From assembly GCA_032718475.1 (NCBI GenBank), contig JAUCBJ010004567.1, positions 1-41,384 of the forward strand: a stretch of 41,384 nucleotides of DNA, given 5' to 3'. The notes under the pieces are model-generated. The model was not told the origin of the DNA. It saw only the letters and a list, made by a program, of their open reading frames with translations, and ran no database searches. A program made the translations under genes and the position numbers. The stretch is from Nemertoderma westbladi. Its lineage: Eukaryota > Xenacoelomorpha > Nemertodermatida > Nemertodermatidae. Positions 19,770-30,423 of the stretch are shown piece after piece (the stretch's first letter is position 1; each line of letters starts with the position of its first letter).

Positions 19770-20715
19770 CGATTCCACTATCTCTTTGATCTGAATGATT
19801 AATGGTTGGTTAACAGGAAAGGAAGCTACAGCAAAGCTGGCTAGGCTACCTGGTTGAGGCAGCGGGAACTCTCATTGGGGAAATTTTAATCTTAGTTTAT
19901 TTGTAATTGAGTATTATGTTCCATATCTGTAACCACTAATGTATTAAATTCGCCAAACGAGATAATCAAAGCAAACAGTTTGTGGGACTGCAGAATATTA
20001 CAGACATTATTTGTTAGCTTGCACTAAAAATAAATGAGATTTAAAGCAGTCAACTATCAAAGTTGAGGTTACTTAAATACGAATCACGATTTTGTTGATG
20101 TAATGATGTTGTGAAGTTTGATTATGGATTTATCGATGATGTTTGTCCATTAGTTGAATGGAATGAATTCGTATGAAATCTTTTTCACAACATTTTTCGA
20201 ATCAATAGTGGCAGAGTAATTTGCCGAAAGATAACATTGATTATAAGAGATGGAAGTGTTGTCGCGTGCATAATTTCTAAATTAAAAATTCCATTAGCAG
20301 CGCATTCCTTTAAATATTTAGACCCAAAGATTAAAGGATTATCTTCGTACCTACTTTGCTTTCTTCAAAGTCATTCTTTAAAACTCCCAATTAACTTAAT
20401 GATGTTTATCTGATGTTTAAACTGTCGGTGTCAAAATGTTTGATTGTTCTCATGTCAGTATCGTAATTGTGTTGTTTGAGAACATAAAAGTGGAAGTTAA
20501 CAGTACGTGGATGTAACAAATAATGTTAAATCAGTGTCATATAGCCAGGAATGTTCTGTGCGTCCAAAAGGAGAGTTATAGACTTATAAGTAAACCATAA
20601 AGTAACGAAATTCGCTGTTAAAAGGAAAAATTAATTGGGAAGTTTTTTTGCTAACACATACTTAATTATATAGAATTCAAAAAGTATTTGCGAACCATGG
20701 TAACCCAGTGTAAGT
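19770..20715. other. Sequence with nothing recognised
   Basis: AT-rich, without a supported frame, tRNA-like box or terminal repeat. It may be plain intergenic DNA or an old decayed element. Confidence 0.4.
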
Positions 20716-20717
20716 AA

Positions 20718-20835
20718 CACGTTCGTGGGGACTTCGCGCAGCACGAGGCCTAGTTATTATATACAAATTAAAATGCAGCGACTGTATCACAAAATCAGGT
20801 TTTGAGAAATTTACCCACACCACCAATCAATCAAA
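20718..20835 (+). repeat. Dispersed repeat, copy 1 (GTTCGTGGG...GCAGCACGAGGC)
   Basis: This begins AACACGTTCGTGGGGACTTC and continues GCGCAGCACGAGGC, a tract of AAATTAAAAT and TATCACAAAATC. The same order of blocks occurs at 37874-37990 on the same strand. No frame; family unknown. Confidence 0.7.
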
Positions 20836-20941
20836 GAAAGGTGGACAGTACGTGTTCACCCCTTTTAATCTACATAATACATAACCGCGACATCTACCAC
20901 CCACGGAAGGGTAGCACGAACTTATTTCCAATCGCACGTTA

Positions 20942-21250
20942 AATATGCAAAGCCAGGTGGTTTATAGGAATATAATAAACGCAGTACTCGTTTTCATTAT
21001 AAGCCTCTTTGCGTTCGTCCTGTTTTGTATTTAAATATATTTCTTAAACGCAAGCTAGGACGATCTTTATAATAATAATAACTAGGGATGCGATCAATAT
21101 GTGAAGCCAGGTGGTTTATATAATAATTTAGTCAACGCAGTACTCGTCTTCATTATATGCCTCGTTGCGCTCGTCGCTTGTCCTGTTTTGTCATAAAATA
21201 TTTTTCCTAAACGCAGACTGACGATCTTTATACAGTTATAACTATGCGAA
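20942..21250 (+). repeat. Imperfect tandem duplication of ~155 bp
   Basis: Segments 20942-21090 and 21099-21250 share AAGCCAGGTGGTTTATA, AACGCAGTACTCGT, TTCATTATA, GCGTTCGTCCTGTTTTGT-like and CGATCTTTAT blocks in order. The second copy has small insertions. No gene is visible. Confidence 0.85.
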
Positions 21251-22289
21251 GTTTCGAAACTGTGCGAGTAACTGTTGATACATCTATGTGGAGATGTGTG
21301 ATATGTGGAGATGTGTGATACAACGCCAACGCATCTTATGCCGATGTAGTAATATGGGTATTGAAATAATATTAAATCAATGTACACTCTTAAAGCTGCA
21401 GCGAAAAAATGTAGCTAATTTCCTAGGTTACATATAAAATAATAATATTATTTTTAAGAACATTAATTTTACTACTTTGCAAAAATTCAATTAAAAAATA
21501 ACCAGACATATACATTGTGGAATAAACTATTTCAGAAGCCTACAACAGCCATGCCATGGATTGTATTTATGTTATTATATCTGTCATTTAACTGAGATAG
21601 CAATAGTAGTAATAGTCGAACGGTTATGCGGCCCGTCCAGCCTATAATAAACACAATTCAGTGATTGGGCTGGAATAGCAATACTGGTTGCCTCTATTAC
21701 AATTCCTCTCAGGTTAGTCTACAGCCACAACTCCCAGCAGCTAGCTCCACACCAGCAGAGACTTGACCAATAATGGGAAGGATTAAATTTGTACTCAATA
21801 ATTGTGCGGTTTAATTAAGTTTAGATCAATTAAAGACACATTTATTAAAGCAAATCACTTAAACTAATTAAAAACTATAATAGAATGGCGTATGGGGATT
21901 ATATCTGTATAATTTTTAAGTATAATTATTTAAATCTTATACTGTAAAACAATTAATTTCCTTTAAAAGGCAGGTTGAAAATGGCGTTTTCACCGCAATC
22001 AACTTAATTAACTAATTAACTGCTATTATCTTAGCTTCTCGAAGGCCACACGGAAATTCTACTTGGAAAATTTCTAAACTTTTGGCAAACAACATGTGTA
22101 CCAAGTTTGGATAGATTTCATCAAAGATTGGCCGAGTTATTAACGTTTAAAATTGAACACGACAGAACGACAGAACGACAGAACGACAGGTTGATTAATG
22201 GTACCACTACGCTAAGGCTCACTCACTTCGTGGCTCGCCCCACAGTTTAGTTCAGCTTATTTCGCTGCCTTGAAATTCAAGCATTCAGC
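21251..22289. other. Non-coding sequence with a short CGACAGAA tandem
   Basis: At 22164-22190 there are three copies of the 8-bp unit CGACAGAA, preceded by ACCAAGTTTGGATAGATT. The latter recalls 'AAGTTTGGTTCAATT' and 'CAGACAGAGAGACAGG' at 38430-38505. GCGGCCCGTCCAGCCTATAA at 21630-21649 recurs inverted near 28462. No gene recognised. Confidence 0.45.
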
Positions 22290-22450
22290 CATGAACTTTT
22301 CGTTTTTTATGAATGCTAAAATGGACTAGGCTGCCAGAGCGCGCATCTCTGTCTTGGTTGGTAGCTAAATGAATAACAGTTTCCTTTAGGGAGTATAGTT
22401 CTCAGGAGACATGGATATAAGTTGTCAGACTTTGTGCGTAATCAGTGGTA
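22290..22450 (+). mobile_element. SINE copy (body and 3' part)
   Basis: This matches the minus-strand SINE at 25440-25711. Shared blocks are GCGCATCTCTG, TGGTAGCTAAATGA, GTTTCCT, GGGAGTA and TTGTCAGACTTTGTGCGTAA. The tRNA-like head is lost or degraded. It is followed within 150 bp by another partial copy in the same orientation. Confidence 0.8.
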
Positions 22451-22589
22451 TAACATTTGCCATATTATGAAACTTTCTATAGAATTTCCATCAATAAATA
22501 TTTGCTTCATATTTTTGGGGCATGGGAATTTGTTACCGGTACTTGTATTCCCATACTGCTGTAAGGCAAATTAATTCTCTTCCTTCTCT

Positions 22590-22715
22590 CTTCCTTGTAT
22601 TCTAAAATGGTAGCCAAATAAGTACTTGAGATTCCTCAGGAGGGTATAATTAGTAACTGGGGGACCGCAAGTAGCCAGATATTCCTTGGCATAACAGCTG
22701 AATAAAATTTTAATT
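22590..22715 (+). mobile_element. SINE copy, partial
   Basis: A third, more diverged copy of the same family: TTGTATTCTAAAATGGTAGC, AAATAAGTACTTGAGATTCC and GGGGGACCGCAAGTAG. The last block matches 'GGGGGGACCGCATTGGAAATAAG' of the copy at 25440-25711, a block the copy at 22290 lacks in that form. Confidence 0.65.
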
Positions 22716-22719
22716 TAAC

Positions 22720-23470
22720 TTGAATTACCATAAATGAATTACCATACGATTATCAGCCACCTGCTGCCATCAGTAGAGCAATGCATGCGGATGGATTCTG
22801 TGTCATAAAATTTATATAATAATTAATTATTGTCATTCCCAAACTGATGATTTATTTATACATCATCAGAAAATTATTATATTACGTTGAAATTATAATG
22901 CAAAAAAATAACTAACTACTGTATTCCCTAACTAAGCCAAGTACTGTAAAATATCTGGGTTGAAGAAATCACGTACCCAGATTGAACCTGAGTCGCTGAA
23001 AAATTAAATATATGAGTGATGGGTGAAACGCTATCTATATTCATCTCTTTAATTTCAGACTCATAAACTTTTTTCGTATAATTTTAGTGGATTATGCGAG
23101 CTTCTTCAGTTTATTTGCCGATAACTTCAAGGAAGTTTGTTAATTCCGACTCACTACAAAAATTTCCATATGAGTTCAGAATTACCAGGTCGGAATTTTC
23201 CGGGTCGGATTTGTTCGTACACCTATTATAGGATGCACTGATCATGCAGTACCTTAGAATATGCTCAGTATACTAACGAGCCACAAAGTTGGCGGAGTCT
23301 TAGTGAACTGTTACTATTCGGGGGGTGGATCAATAATGGCAAATAGTTATCGTCGTCTGCGTTACCATTTTGACATGCTAATATCTTTGTCGGACTTAAA
23401 GATGTCGAGTTTAAAATTTGGAGGAGTTAATAAGACCAAAATTTGAGATTTTTAGAGACATTCAGACACG
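22720..23470. other. Non-coding sequence
   Basis: A small inverted repeat CTGATGAT/ATCATCAG with a 10-bp loop is at 22842-22868. Otherwise I see nothing supported; a 61-codon frame at 23261-23446 has no recognisable feature. Confidence 0.4.
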
Positions 23471-23471
23471 T

Positions 23472-23992
23472 CCGATAATAATAATAATATATTTATATCG
23501 CGCATTTCTATGAACTTTAAACGAGGCGCCAGAAGTAAAAAGCAGATTTCCTGCTATGTACATAATAATACCATATTCTAGAAATACTTAGACAATCTAA
23601 ATAAGTAATTATTGAATTTAAAAAACAATTAATGAGTTTAAAAAATAATCCTAAAAATGAGTTAAAATCCTTTAAAAAATATTTGCTCCGCGTAGTGATG
23701 GCATCAATAATTCAATTAGTTGTTGTGTTGTGGTATTCCTGCCTGTAAAGATATGTTTTGAGTTTCGCTTTGAATATCCCAATGGAGTCAGCGTTTCGTA
23801 CGTCATCAGGTAGCGCATTCCAAATGGTCGGAGCAGATACTGAGAATGCTCGCTTACCATAATGTTTCAGGCGGTAGCGTGGGATTACAAGTAGATCATT
23901 GTCTCTAGAACGCAGTTCGCGCGTGGGATTGCACAATGTAAGCCGATTATGCAGGTAACTTGGTGCTGTACCATGAAGGCATTTGAAGGATT
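23472..23992 (-). pseudogene. LINE C-terminal fragment, CR1/Jockey-like
   Basis: An open minus-strand frame starts upstream of any ATG near 23992 with SFKCLHGTAPSYL. It continues through ELRSRDNDLLVIPRYRLKHY, GKRAFSVSAPTIWNALPDDV and FKAKLKTYLYRQEY to a stop near 23712. This is the conserved C-terminal tail of CR1/Jockey-type LINE proteins. The 3' UTR ends in a TTATTATTATTAT tail near 23475-23492. It is 5'-truncated to about 520 bp, distinct from LINE1 whose corresponding tail reads [12 protein letters not shown]. Confidence 0.85.
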
Positions 23993-24038
23993 GATTTCAC
24001 ATTAACCTGAGCACCAAATGTTGCTGGAGCAGGAGGAT

Positions 24039-24475
24039 CTCACCTCCTAAGAAGGACAAGTCCCTGCTCAAACCTAAGAATGGACAAATCACTGCTCCTA
24101 CATAAGAAAGAACAAGTCCCTGCTCCCACCTAAAAAATGACAAATCACTGCTCCTACCTAAGAAAGAACAAGTCCCTGCTCCCACCTAAAAAATGACAAA
24201 TCACTGCTCCTACCTAAGAAAGGACAAGTCCCTGCTCCCACCTAAAAAATGACAAATCACTGCTCCCCCCTAAGAAAGAACAAGTCCCTGCTCCCACCTA
24301 AAAAATGACAAATCACTGCTCCCACCTAAGAAAGGAGAAGTCCCTGCTCCCACCTAAAAAATGACAAATCACTGCTCCCACCTAAGAAAGGACAATCACT
24401 GCTCCCGCCTAAGAAAGGACAAGTCCCTGCTCCCACCTCCTAAGAAGGACAAGTCCCTGCTCCCACCTAAAAAAT
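24039..24475 (+). repeat. Minisatellite, 28-bp half-units alternating
   Basis: About 15 tandem units alternate between two 28-bp types. One is TGCTCCTACCTAAGAAAGAA plus CAAGTCCC, the other TGCTCCCACCTAAAAAATGA plus CAAATCAC, so a 56-bp higher-order period. The first and last units are less regular. It abuts the 5' end of the LINE fragment at 23992. Confidence 0.92.
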
Positions 24476-24479
24476 AATA

Positions 24480-25439
24480 TCTCCTCAATTAGAAACTACC
24501 CAACAATGAAATACATCTAAGCTTAGTAGTTTCACCAAAACTATTCAATTGAATAATTTCAACAACCCACCCCCTGTAGCATCCATTAGATTTTTCCATT
24601 CAGTAAATTAATTTCAATATTTATTTATGGCAATAAATTTAAAATATTTAAGCGCAAACCTTTATGGATCTTTCCGCAATTCATATCCTTACACTTGAGT
24701 AATTGATGCGTTTATGGGAATGTCGGTTGCTACATTATTGTGTATTACTGGATGCAGCTGGCTATAAAAACCTTGTAGTAAAATTCAAAAATAAAATACC
24801 TGATAAGAATCTCCAGGGGATACTTTGTGGTTTGGTTTCTGCAACATAAGATGTGCTCGTTAGTAATGTTTATTACCTTATGGCAAAATACTGTTTCAAG
24901 TTACCATATCAAAATACATACTTTCCCACACAGAGAACAGACACACAGCAACATTGTATTTATAATAATTGAAATCTAAATTAGAAAGCCAGCAAGATGC
25001 CTGTAAACGAACGTTATGAAGTTAAAGATTGGCTTTAACTGTTCCTAACACTAATAATTTTGGAACAACAAAATAAAAAGGTACCATACAATGCAGGAGT
25101 TAGCAGATGGCGACTACGTGGAGGGAGGAATTACAATATTGGGTATCTTATGTTGATAAAGTCAAAAATACATACAAAAGTACATGCAAAAAGATCGCAA
25201 ATACCAAATTTATGTTTAATTTAAAAATTTAATTTTATTGAATTTAAAACATTTATTGAATTTGAAAGTTCAACTTAAAGGCTAACTCGTCAGGTGTAGC
25301 AGGGTTATAGCTGCTCAGTAAATAAGATTCCAAGCTCCCCTTGAAGACAGGTGCGTTTGTTTTATGAACAATTGTTTTAAAATGTATTTCTATACAAATT
25401 TAAAATATTGTTGTGCTTTGCTATAAAAAGTAAAAAGTA
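24480..25439. other. Non-coding sequence
   Basis: AT-rich, with no supported frame, terminal repeat or RNA. A run of A/T-rich direct repeats (ATTTAAAATTT, ATTGAATTTAAAAC, ATTGAATTTGAAAG) is at 25220-25270. Confidence 0.4.
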
Positions 25440-25711
25440 AAGTAAATTTTCTTCGGCCGCTAGGCCAGGGATTACGCACAAAGTCTGACGACTTATTTCC
25501 AATGCGGTCCCCCCAGAACTTTACTCCCCAGAGGAAACTCCAGTACTCATTTAGCTACCACTTAAGGATGCAAGGCAGAGATGCGCCTTGGCTGGTCCCT
25601 TTAAAGCATTCGTGCCGAAACGAAAACTGCCCTGGCTCATGTGAGGATCGAACCCACGACCTACGGGAGATGTGAATTCAATGCAACCACTACACCAAGG
25701 TGGAACCTAAT
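25440..25711 (-). mobile_element. tRNA-derived SINE, complete-looking copy
   Basis: Read on the minus strand, the head at 25711-25630 resembles a tRNA: A box TTGGTGTAGTGGTTGC (25683-25698) and B box GTCGTGGGTTCGATCCT (25644-25660). It is followed by GAGCCAGGGCAGTTTTCG. The body has GGCGCATCTCTGCCTTGC, GTGGTAGCTAAATGAGTACT and GTCAGACTTTGTGCGTAATC, ending near 25440 in an AAAGTAAAAAGTAAAGTAAA-like tail. Two partial copies lie at 22290 and 22590. RNA polymerase III would transcribe it; mobility needs a LINE partner, not identified here. Confidence 0.82.
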
Positions 25712-26038
25712 TTATGTCCTAATTTATGCCCTAACCTAATATATGCTCATATTATAATCATACTATAATATAATACTTTGATATAATACTAAAATCACAC
25801 TGTAATGATATACAATTTCGCATAGATCATATTTATTTTCAATTCGGCGAGAAATATGCCGTGAAATAAAGAAAGGATATGGGCCGTGAAAGGATATGGG
25901 GTGGTATATATCACGGCGTGAAATAAAGTAATATTATTACCTCAGTATGATTGTAGCGTATTCTACGGTCACGCTGAGGAAGGTATAACAGTAAGACATC
26001 AACATAGATGAAGACAGCACAAGCATATGTCATGGTTC

Positions 26039-27116
26039 CAGGGACGGATTATGGATTTTGGGCCAAAAAATTTTGGACCCCGTTGATCAAGAAAAATAAT
26101 TTAAGTAATATTACTTTATCCTGAAATTACACCATTCAAAGGACATAAATTATTCTATATTTAGGTACGACTGACATACTGACAGCGTGCACGCCTTGGT
26201 AAGTGACTAGTGACATATTGATAAATATTGTGACTTTGATTGTGATTTAATTTTGAAAATATATTGGTAAATCAATAAATTAGACACGACAATTAATTAA
26301 AAAAGCATTATTTCTTAGCCTTGTGACTGCTGAACTCGTGAATGTTCATTGTAATATACAGTAATAAATTACTATTATTTTGAATCCACTTTTTTGCTAA
26401 CGTTTTCCTGTAAACATTTTTTTAAACACTTCAAACATTATTAAACATTCTATAGGAAACTGTTTCCCGGCGGGACTTTTAAGTAATTTAATTATACAAA
26501 AAGAAAGTAACAAAATAAAATATACTTTCGAAAAATTCAGTGATTAAAATAATTAAAATATTATTAACAATACAACAATTAATTATACGATACGATTATG
26601 ATCAAGCTATAAATTAATCCATTCATAACTCAACACTCATAATACACTCATACCAATCCAATCCAATGCACTATCATTGTTAGAATTTTGATGAAAAGTC
26701 CTTTAGGCCAATACATTCTCCTCCACTGGGCTACACCAGACAGCTATGCAACGAGCCATGCCAGGCAACCAATATAATCGACACATCTTCACCCTTATTG
26801 GGTGAAGAAGGTGAGTTGATTCCTCCACCCTGGCTATCTGCCTAGCCGAGTCGATAGTCTGGTTGTCTGGGTTAGCTGAGTCGAGGTATCATAGTAAATG
26901 TAACTCATTGCTTATCCCTTATCTGTCTATGAATGGTGCTCTATGTGAGATATAAATATTTATTGAACAGCAGAAATTAATAAATGAATGAGGTTGTTTT
27001 ATCAGTGAGATAATGTTTGGTAAATTTATCCCAACTTGCGGGCCCCTTCCAACTTACAGGGCCCCGGCAGCTGCCCCAGTTGCCCCCCCCCCCCCCCCCC
27101 CCCTAATCCGTCCCTG
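26039..27116. mobile_element. hAT-type non-autonomous DNA transposon
   Basis: The ends are inverted copies of CAGGGACGGATTA (26039-26051 and 27104-27116). They are flanked by an 8-bp duplication CATGGTTC (26031-26038) and CGTGGTTC (27117-27124), matching at 7 of 8. An 8-bp duplication and CAGGG ends are diagnostic of hAT. Subterminal GGGCC-rich DNA and a C-run of 21 (27083-27103) lie at the right end. The 1,078 bp contain no transposase frame, so it depends on a helper. Confidence 0.85.
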
Positions 27117-27124
27117 CGTGGTTC

Positions 27125-28027
27125 AGGACCGGTGTCTCTCATTCTGTCGCTCACTACACCTACTGTAGGCCTTTTTATGCAGCCTGTATGCTGCAGAAAC
27201 GCACAGGGTACATATAGGTTGTTACCTCTTTACGGTACCGGTACCGGTATAATGTGGAAACTCAACACGGCAACTATGTCCATCATCCTGTAACCCCTGA
27301 ACATTAATTATAATTCTAATCGCATATTGTGGACTAACTTTTTGAACAGACACTAATACTGTACCTTACTGTAATTAAAGGCTTATTGTCTTTTCCAGAC
27401 TAAAATCTGCTTGTCACGAACAATTTGCTATTTCTGTCACAAAGGCTACTTTAAAGACACATGACACGAAGTTGAAGAGGGTTAACAGCTCATCAAGACA
27501 TCCATCCGGAATATTAAATAAGCTCAAATCTTTTAAGCCTATATGTCACATTTCATCATCTGTTTCGCATATTATTTTCAATTTTATACACTCACTAGAA
27601 AACCCTTTTCACAGCGTTTTCTCAAACAAAATCATTTTTACTTGGTTATCTACAGTTCTACACCATAAGTTTTTAGTTGGTGCAGATACCTGCCAAATAA
27701 GCTTCAAGTACAAGTAGTTACAAATAAAAAATACGAGAAACTTTAAAATCTCAAAAAATACGAGGAACTTTAAAATTTGCCCCTTTGCGGTAAACTGTCT
27801 GACTGTAGAACTGCAGAGTGGTCAGTAAGGTGCATCAAACGCCCCTTACATTATTAAATTTTCTGTCCCTAGTTTTTTTTCTTCCTTTATATGAGATTAG
27901 AAAATCTGTAGTTTTTTTTATCAACACTATCATTCATCTTCAGGGTCCTCAGACGTCTCAAAATTTGACATTCCACGATCAATACAGTGATCGCGATCGA
28001 TCCAAATTTCTTTGTATTTAGAAAGGA
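27125..28027. other. Non-coding sequence
   Basis: A small ACCGGTACCGGTA repeat is near 27236-27250. An 81-codon frame at 27472-27717 is serine/histidine/phenylalanine-rich and I do not recognise it. A short duplication, 'aaaaaatacgag(g)aactttaaaat', is at 27726-27775. Confidence 0.4.
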
Positions 28028-28190
28028 ATTAATGTAATGGGCCTATTTATATATGATTTGAAATGAGCTTTTAAATGATATGCTGCATGATATACTTTAA
28101 ATTATATAATATATAATTTAAAGTATATCATGCAGCATATCATTTAAAAGCTCATTTCAAATCATAAATAAATAGGCCCATTACATTAAT
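28028..28190. repeat. 163-bp near-perfect palindrome
   Basis: Arms of about 80 bp are complementary with a single mismatch (near 28047/28171). Outer ends are ATTAATGTAATGGGCCTATT and its reverse complement. The centre, near 28108-28110, has almost no loop. It could form a long hairpin. It has no coding content. Confidence 0.92.
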
Positions 28191-28650
28191 GGGCATTATT
28201 AAGGATCAAGTGGATATCCATTACATGTCCCACCGATGACAGTGGGCTGCTTTATTTGAAAATTTTGTTAATTTCAGCTAGATTTTCAAAAGGTACAAGG
28301 CTATTTCAAAAAGACCCCCATTTCCATATTCTGCATTCTAATACTCCCTATATCTGAATTACTATAATAATAATTTAGTTGTACTGCGTGTGTGTGTGCG
28401 TTATAGGTAGTGCAATAGTGTCATTATTGTTATAACATTGTTGCTTTTGTCATTATTATAGGCCGGACGGGCCACAATACAGTTCCAAAACTACAACTTT
28501 TGTTGAAAGTGATGCATTGCCCTTACCATTGTAATGTTCTTCTGTACCTATATAGGCCTATATCGTTATATGTTTATTTCCCACTGTACCAGTACATACT
28601 TAATATTGTTAATTATCTACAATAGAGATAATAATTGATAAATAATATGA
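28191..28650. other. Non-coding sequence
   Basis: This holds a short GTGTGTGTGTG tract (28388-28398) and ATTATAGGCCGGACGGGCC near 28456-28475, the inverse of a motif at 21630-21649. No gene. Confidence 0.4.
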
Positions 28651-28783
28651 ATAGTCAAAAAACTCGTCAAAGTACAGTAGTACACTGTTTGGATTACCAA
28701 GAGGAGTAACTTCCCATGATGCTGAAATTCGTGGATCTCGACTTCCAAATTGTGAACAAGTACTATTTTGCCTTATTTACCAC

Positions 28784-30422
28784 TACTACTAGGATCGGCA
28801 TGCTGCATTGCAGCTGCATTTTTAAGAATGCTGTGCGGGCATATCGACAAAATCGCACCGCCACAACTCCCTATCACCCATGACATTTGCTAGATCATCC
28901 GCATCTTCAAGGCCAGTTTTCTTTAAGATGCGTCTCAAGAAAGTCATGGGCTGTCCACCATGCTTATTCACTCCATGAGGCTGCCAAAGTACAAGATTAT
29001 GCACTGGCTGGTCCTCACGGCGAAAGCAATGTCCTGCAAAGCGGAGGCGATTTTGTTCTAGTGTCAAGCTTGGGGGAACCAATGAAACACCTCCAATGTT
29101 ATATAGTGTCTGGTTGGAGATGTGTGCATTGAACTTGACACAATGAACCCGGCATAGCATTCTTGTGAATGTGTCGTCCAAAGATTTGGTGTCCTCAGCA
29201 GTTAGAGCCCAGCATGGACTCCCATAGAGGAGTACTGGAACTACTGCTGCTCTAAATAACTGGACCTTAAGTTTCCGATTATTTTTCGGTGACTTCCAAA
29301 TCCTGGAAAGCCTATTCAAGGTTGCCCATGCCTTTCCCTTACGCATTCGAAGGTCCTCACCTGACTTCTGGATCCATGATCCCAGGTAACAGAAGTCATC
29401 CACATGCTCAAGCATACCATCTTTTGAGCTTATACCATCTTTTGAGCTTATGCTCATCCGATCAGAGACTTGCTGAGGACTTTCAAAGTTAACTGTCAAA
29501 ATTTTAGTCTTTCTTGAGTTAATAAAAAGACCAACACTAGAAGCAGCATGTTCTAATGAGCTGAGGAGACGTTGGGCTCCCTCTAGTGATTCTGAGAGTA
29601 CTCCTAAGTCATCAGCAAAGTCTAGATCAGTTAGGTACTTGGCAGGATTTCCTCGACTTCTGGAGCCATTAGGTGGAGTTATCATCACCCCATCATCATT
29701 ATGATGATCTAAGGACATGCGTAGAACATAGTCAACAACAATTATGAACAAGGATGGTGCAAGTGTGTCTCCCTGGAGGACGCCCCATAACACTTCAAAT
29801 GGTTCTGTGTCACCGTCAACAGTAGACACAAATGTTGTCGAACCATCGTATTCTGATCTGATTGCTGCAATAATTTCATCAGGAATCCCATATAATGAAA
29901 GTATGCTGAACATACATGAGCTAGAGGCTGAATCAAAGGCCTTGAAGAAGTCAACAAAGATAACAGCCAGATGCCAGTCTTTCTTTTTTGATAACTCTTC
30001 AATTATCCTTCTAAGTGCCAAAATGGGCTCCATGGTCCCACGACCTTTACGGAACCCATTCTGATTTCCACGGAGCAGTCTCTCAATGGGATCCCTGATG
30101 CGATTTAATAGAATTCTATTGTATAGCTTTGCAGCAATCGAGATCAATGAGACTCCCCGAAAAGAATCATAGAGTGTTAGGTTGCCCTTCTTGGGAACTG
30201 GCACCAACTTATCTGTTTTCATTTCTTGTGGGAATCTTGTTGTACGGTACATGTCTACTATGATGGGATAGATGAGCTTTAAACACTCAGGTATTTTAAA
30301 GACCTCAGGGGGAACACCATCTACTCCACTGGCACGATTGGTCTTAATGCTCTTTGCAGCAGCCTTCACTTCTGCAAAGGAGATATCACCAATGGGAATA
30401 TCTGGGAGTACAGACTCAGACA
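28784..30422 (-). mobile_element. LINE-A copy, 5'-truncated, with 12-bp target duplication
   Basis: This 1,639-bp RTE-like LINE starts within the linker before the reverse transcriptase and ends in a TAGTAGTA tail (28784-28791 on the minus strand). CTTATTTACCAC stands at 28772-28783 and again at 30423-30434, a clean 12-bp target-site duplication. It interrupts the transposon frame above. Its reverse-transcriptase frame is intact to the truncation point, so it is young. Confidence 0.93.
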
Positions 30423-30423
30423 C
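28822..30423 (-). CDS. LINE-A reverse transcriptase, open to the truncation
   Basis: This is a 533-codon frame from the 5' truncation to a stop at 28822. The start is a GTG at the insertion edge and is not biological. Motifs are NRASGVDGVPPEVFK (29-43) and PVPKKGNL, then FVDFFKAFDS (157-166) with the first palm aspartate. GVLQGDTLAPSLF is at 214-226 and the catalytic FADD at 269-272. Then come LGLFINSRKTKIL-like, FCYLGSWIQKSG and a C-terminal FAGHCFRREDQPVHNLVLWQ. The FADD, QGD and 'PEVF' pattern fits RTE/Proto2-type LINEs. An 18-bp in-frame duplication doubles KDGISS near residue 330. The usual GVRQGD is GVLQGD here. Confidence 0.9.
   Translation of the reverse strand: MSESVLPDIPIGDISFAEVKAAAKSIKTNRASGVDGVPPEVFKIPECLKLIYPIIVDMYRTTRFPQEMKTDKLVPVPKKGNLTLYDSFRGVSLISIAAKLYNRILLNRIRDPIERLLRGNQNGFRKGRGTMEPILALRRIIEELSKKKDWHLAVIFVDFFKAFDSASSSCMFSILSLYGIPDEIIAAIRSEYDGSTTFVSTVDGDTEPFEVLWGVLQGDTLAPSLFIIVVDYVLRMSLDHHNDDGVMITPPNGSRSRGNPAKYLTDLDFADDLGVLSESLEGAQRLLSSLEHAASSVGLFINSRKTKILTVNFESPQQVSDRMSISSKDGISSKDGMLEHVDDFCYLGSWIQKSGEDLRMRKGKAWATLNRLSRIWKSPKNNRKLKVQLFRAAVVPVLLYGSPCWALTAEDTKSLDDTFTRMLCRVHCVKFNAHISNQTLYNIGGVSLVPPSLTLEQNRLRFAGHCFRREDQPVHNLVLWQPHGVNKHGGQPMTFLRRILKKTGLEDADDLANVMGDRELWRCDFVDMPAQHS

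Noticed and set aside
23997-24185. Repeat protein on the minus strand
   Set aside because: By-product of the 28-bp minisatellite.
28887-30350. Several plus-strand frames of 67-106 codons
   Set aside because: They are antisense shadows of the LINE-A reverse transcriptase; same shadows recur at 35031 and 39955.
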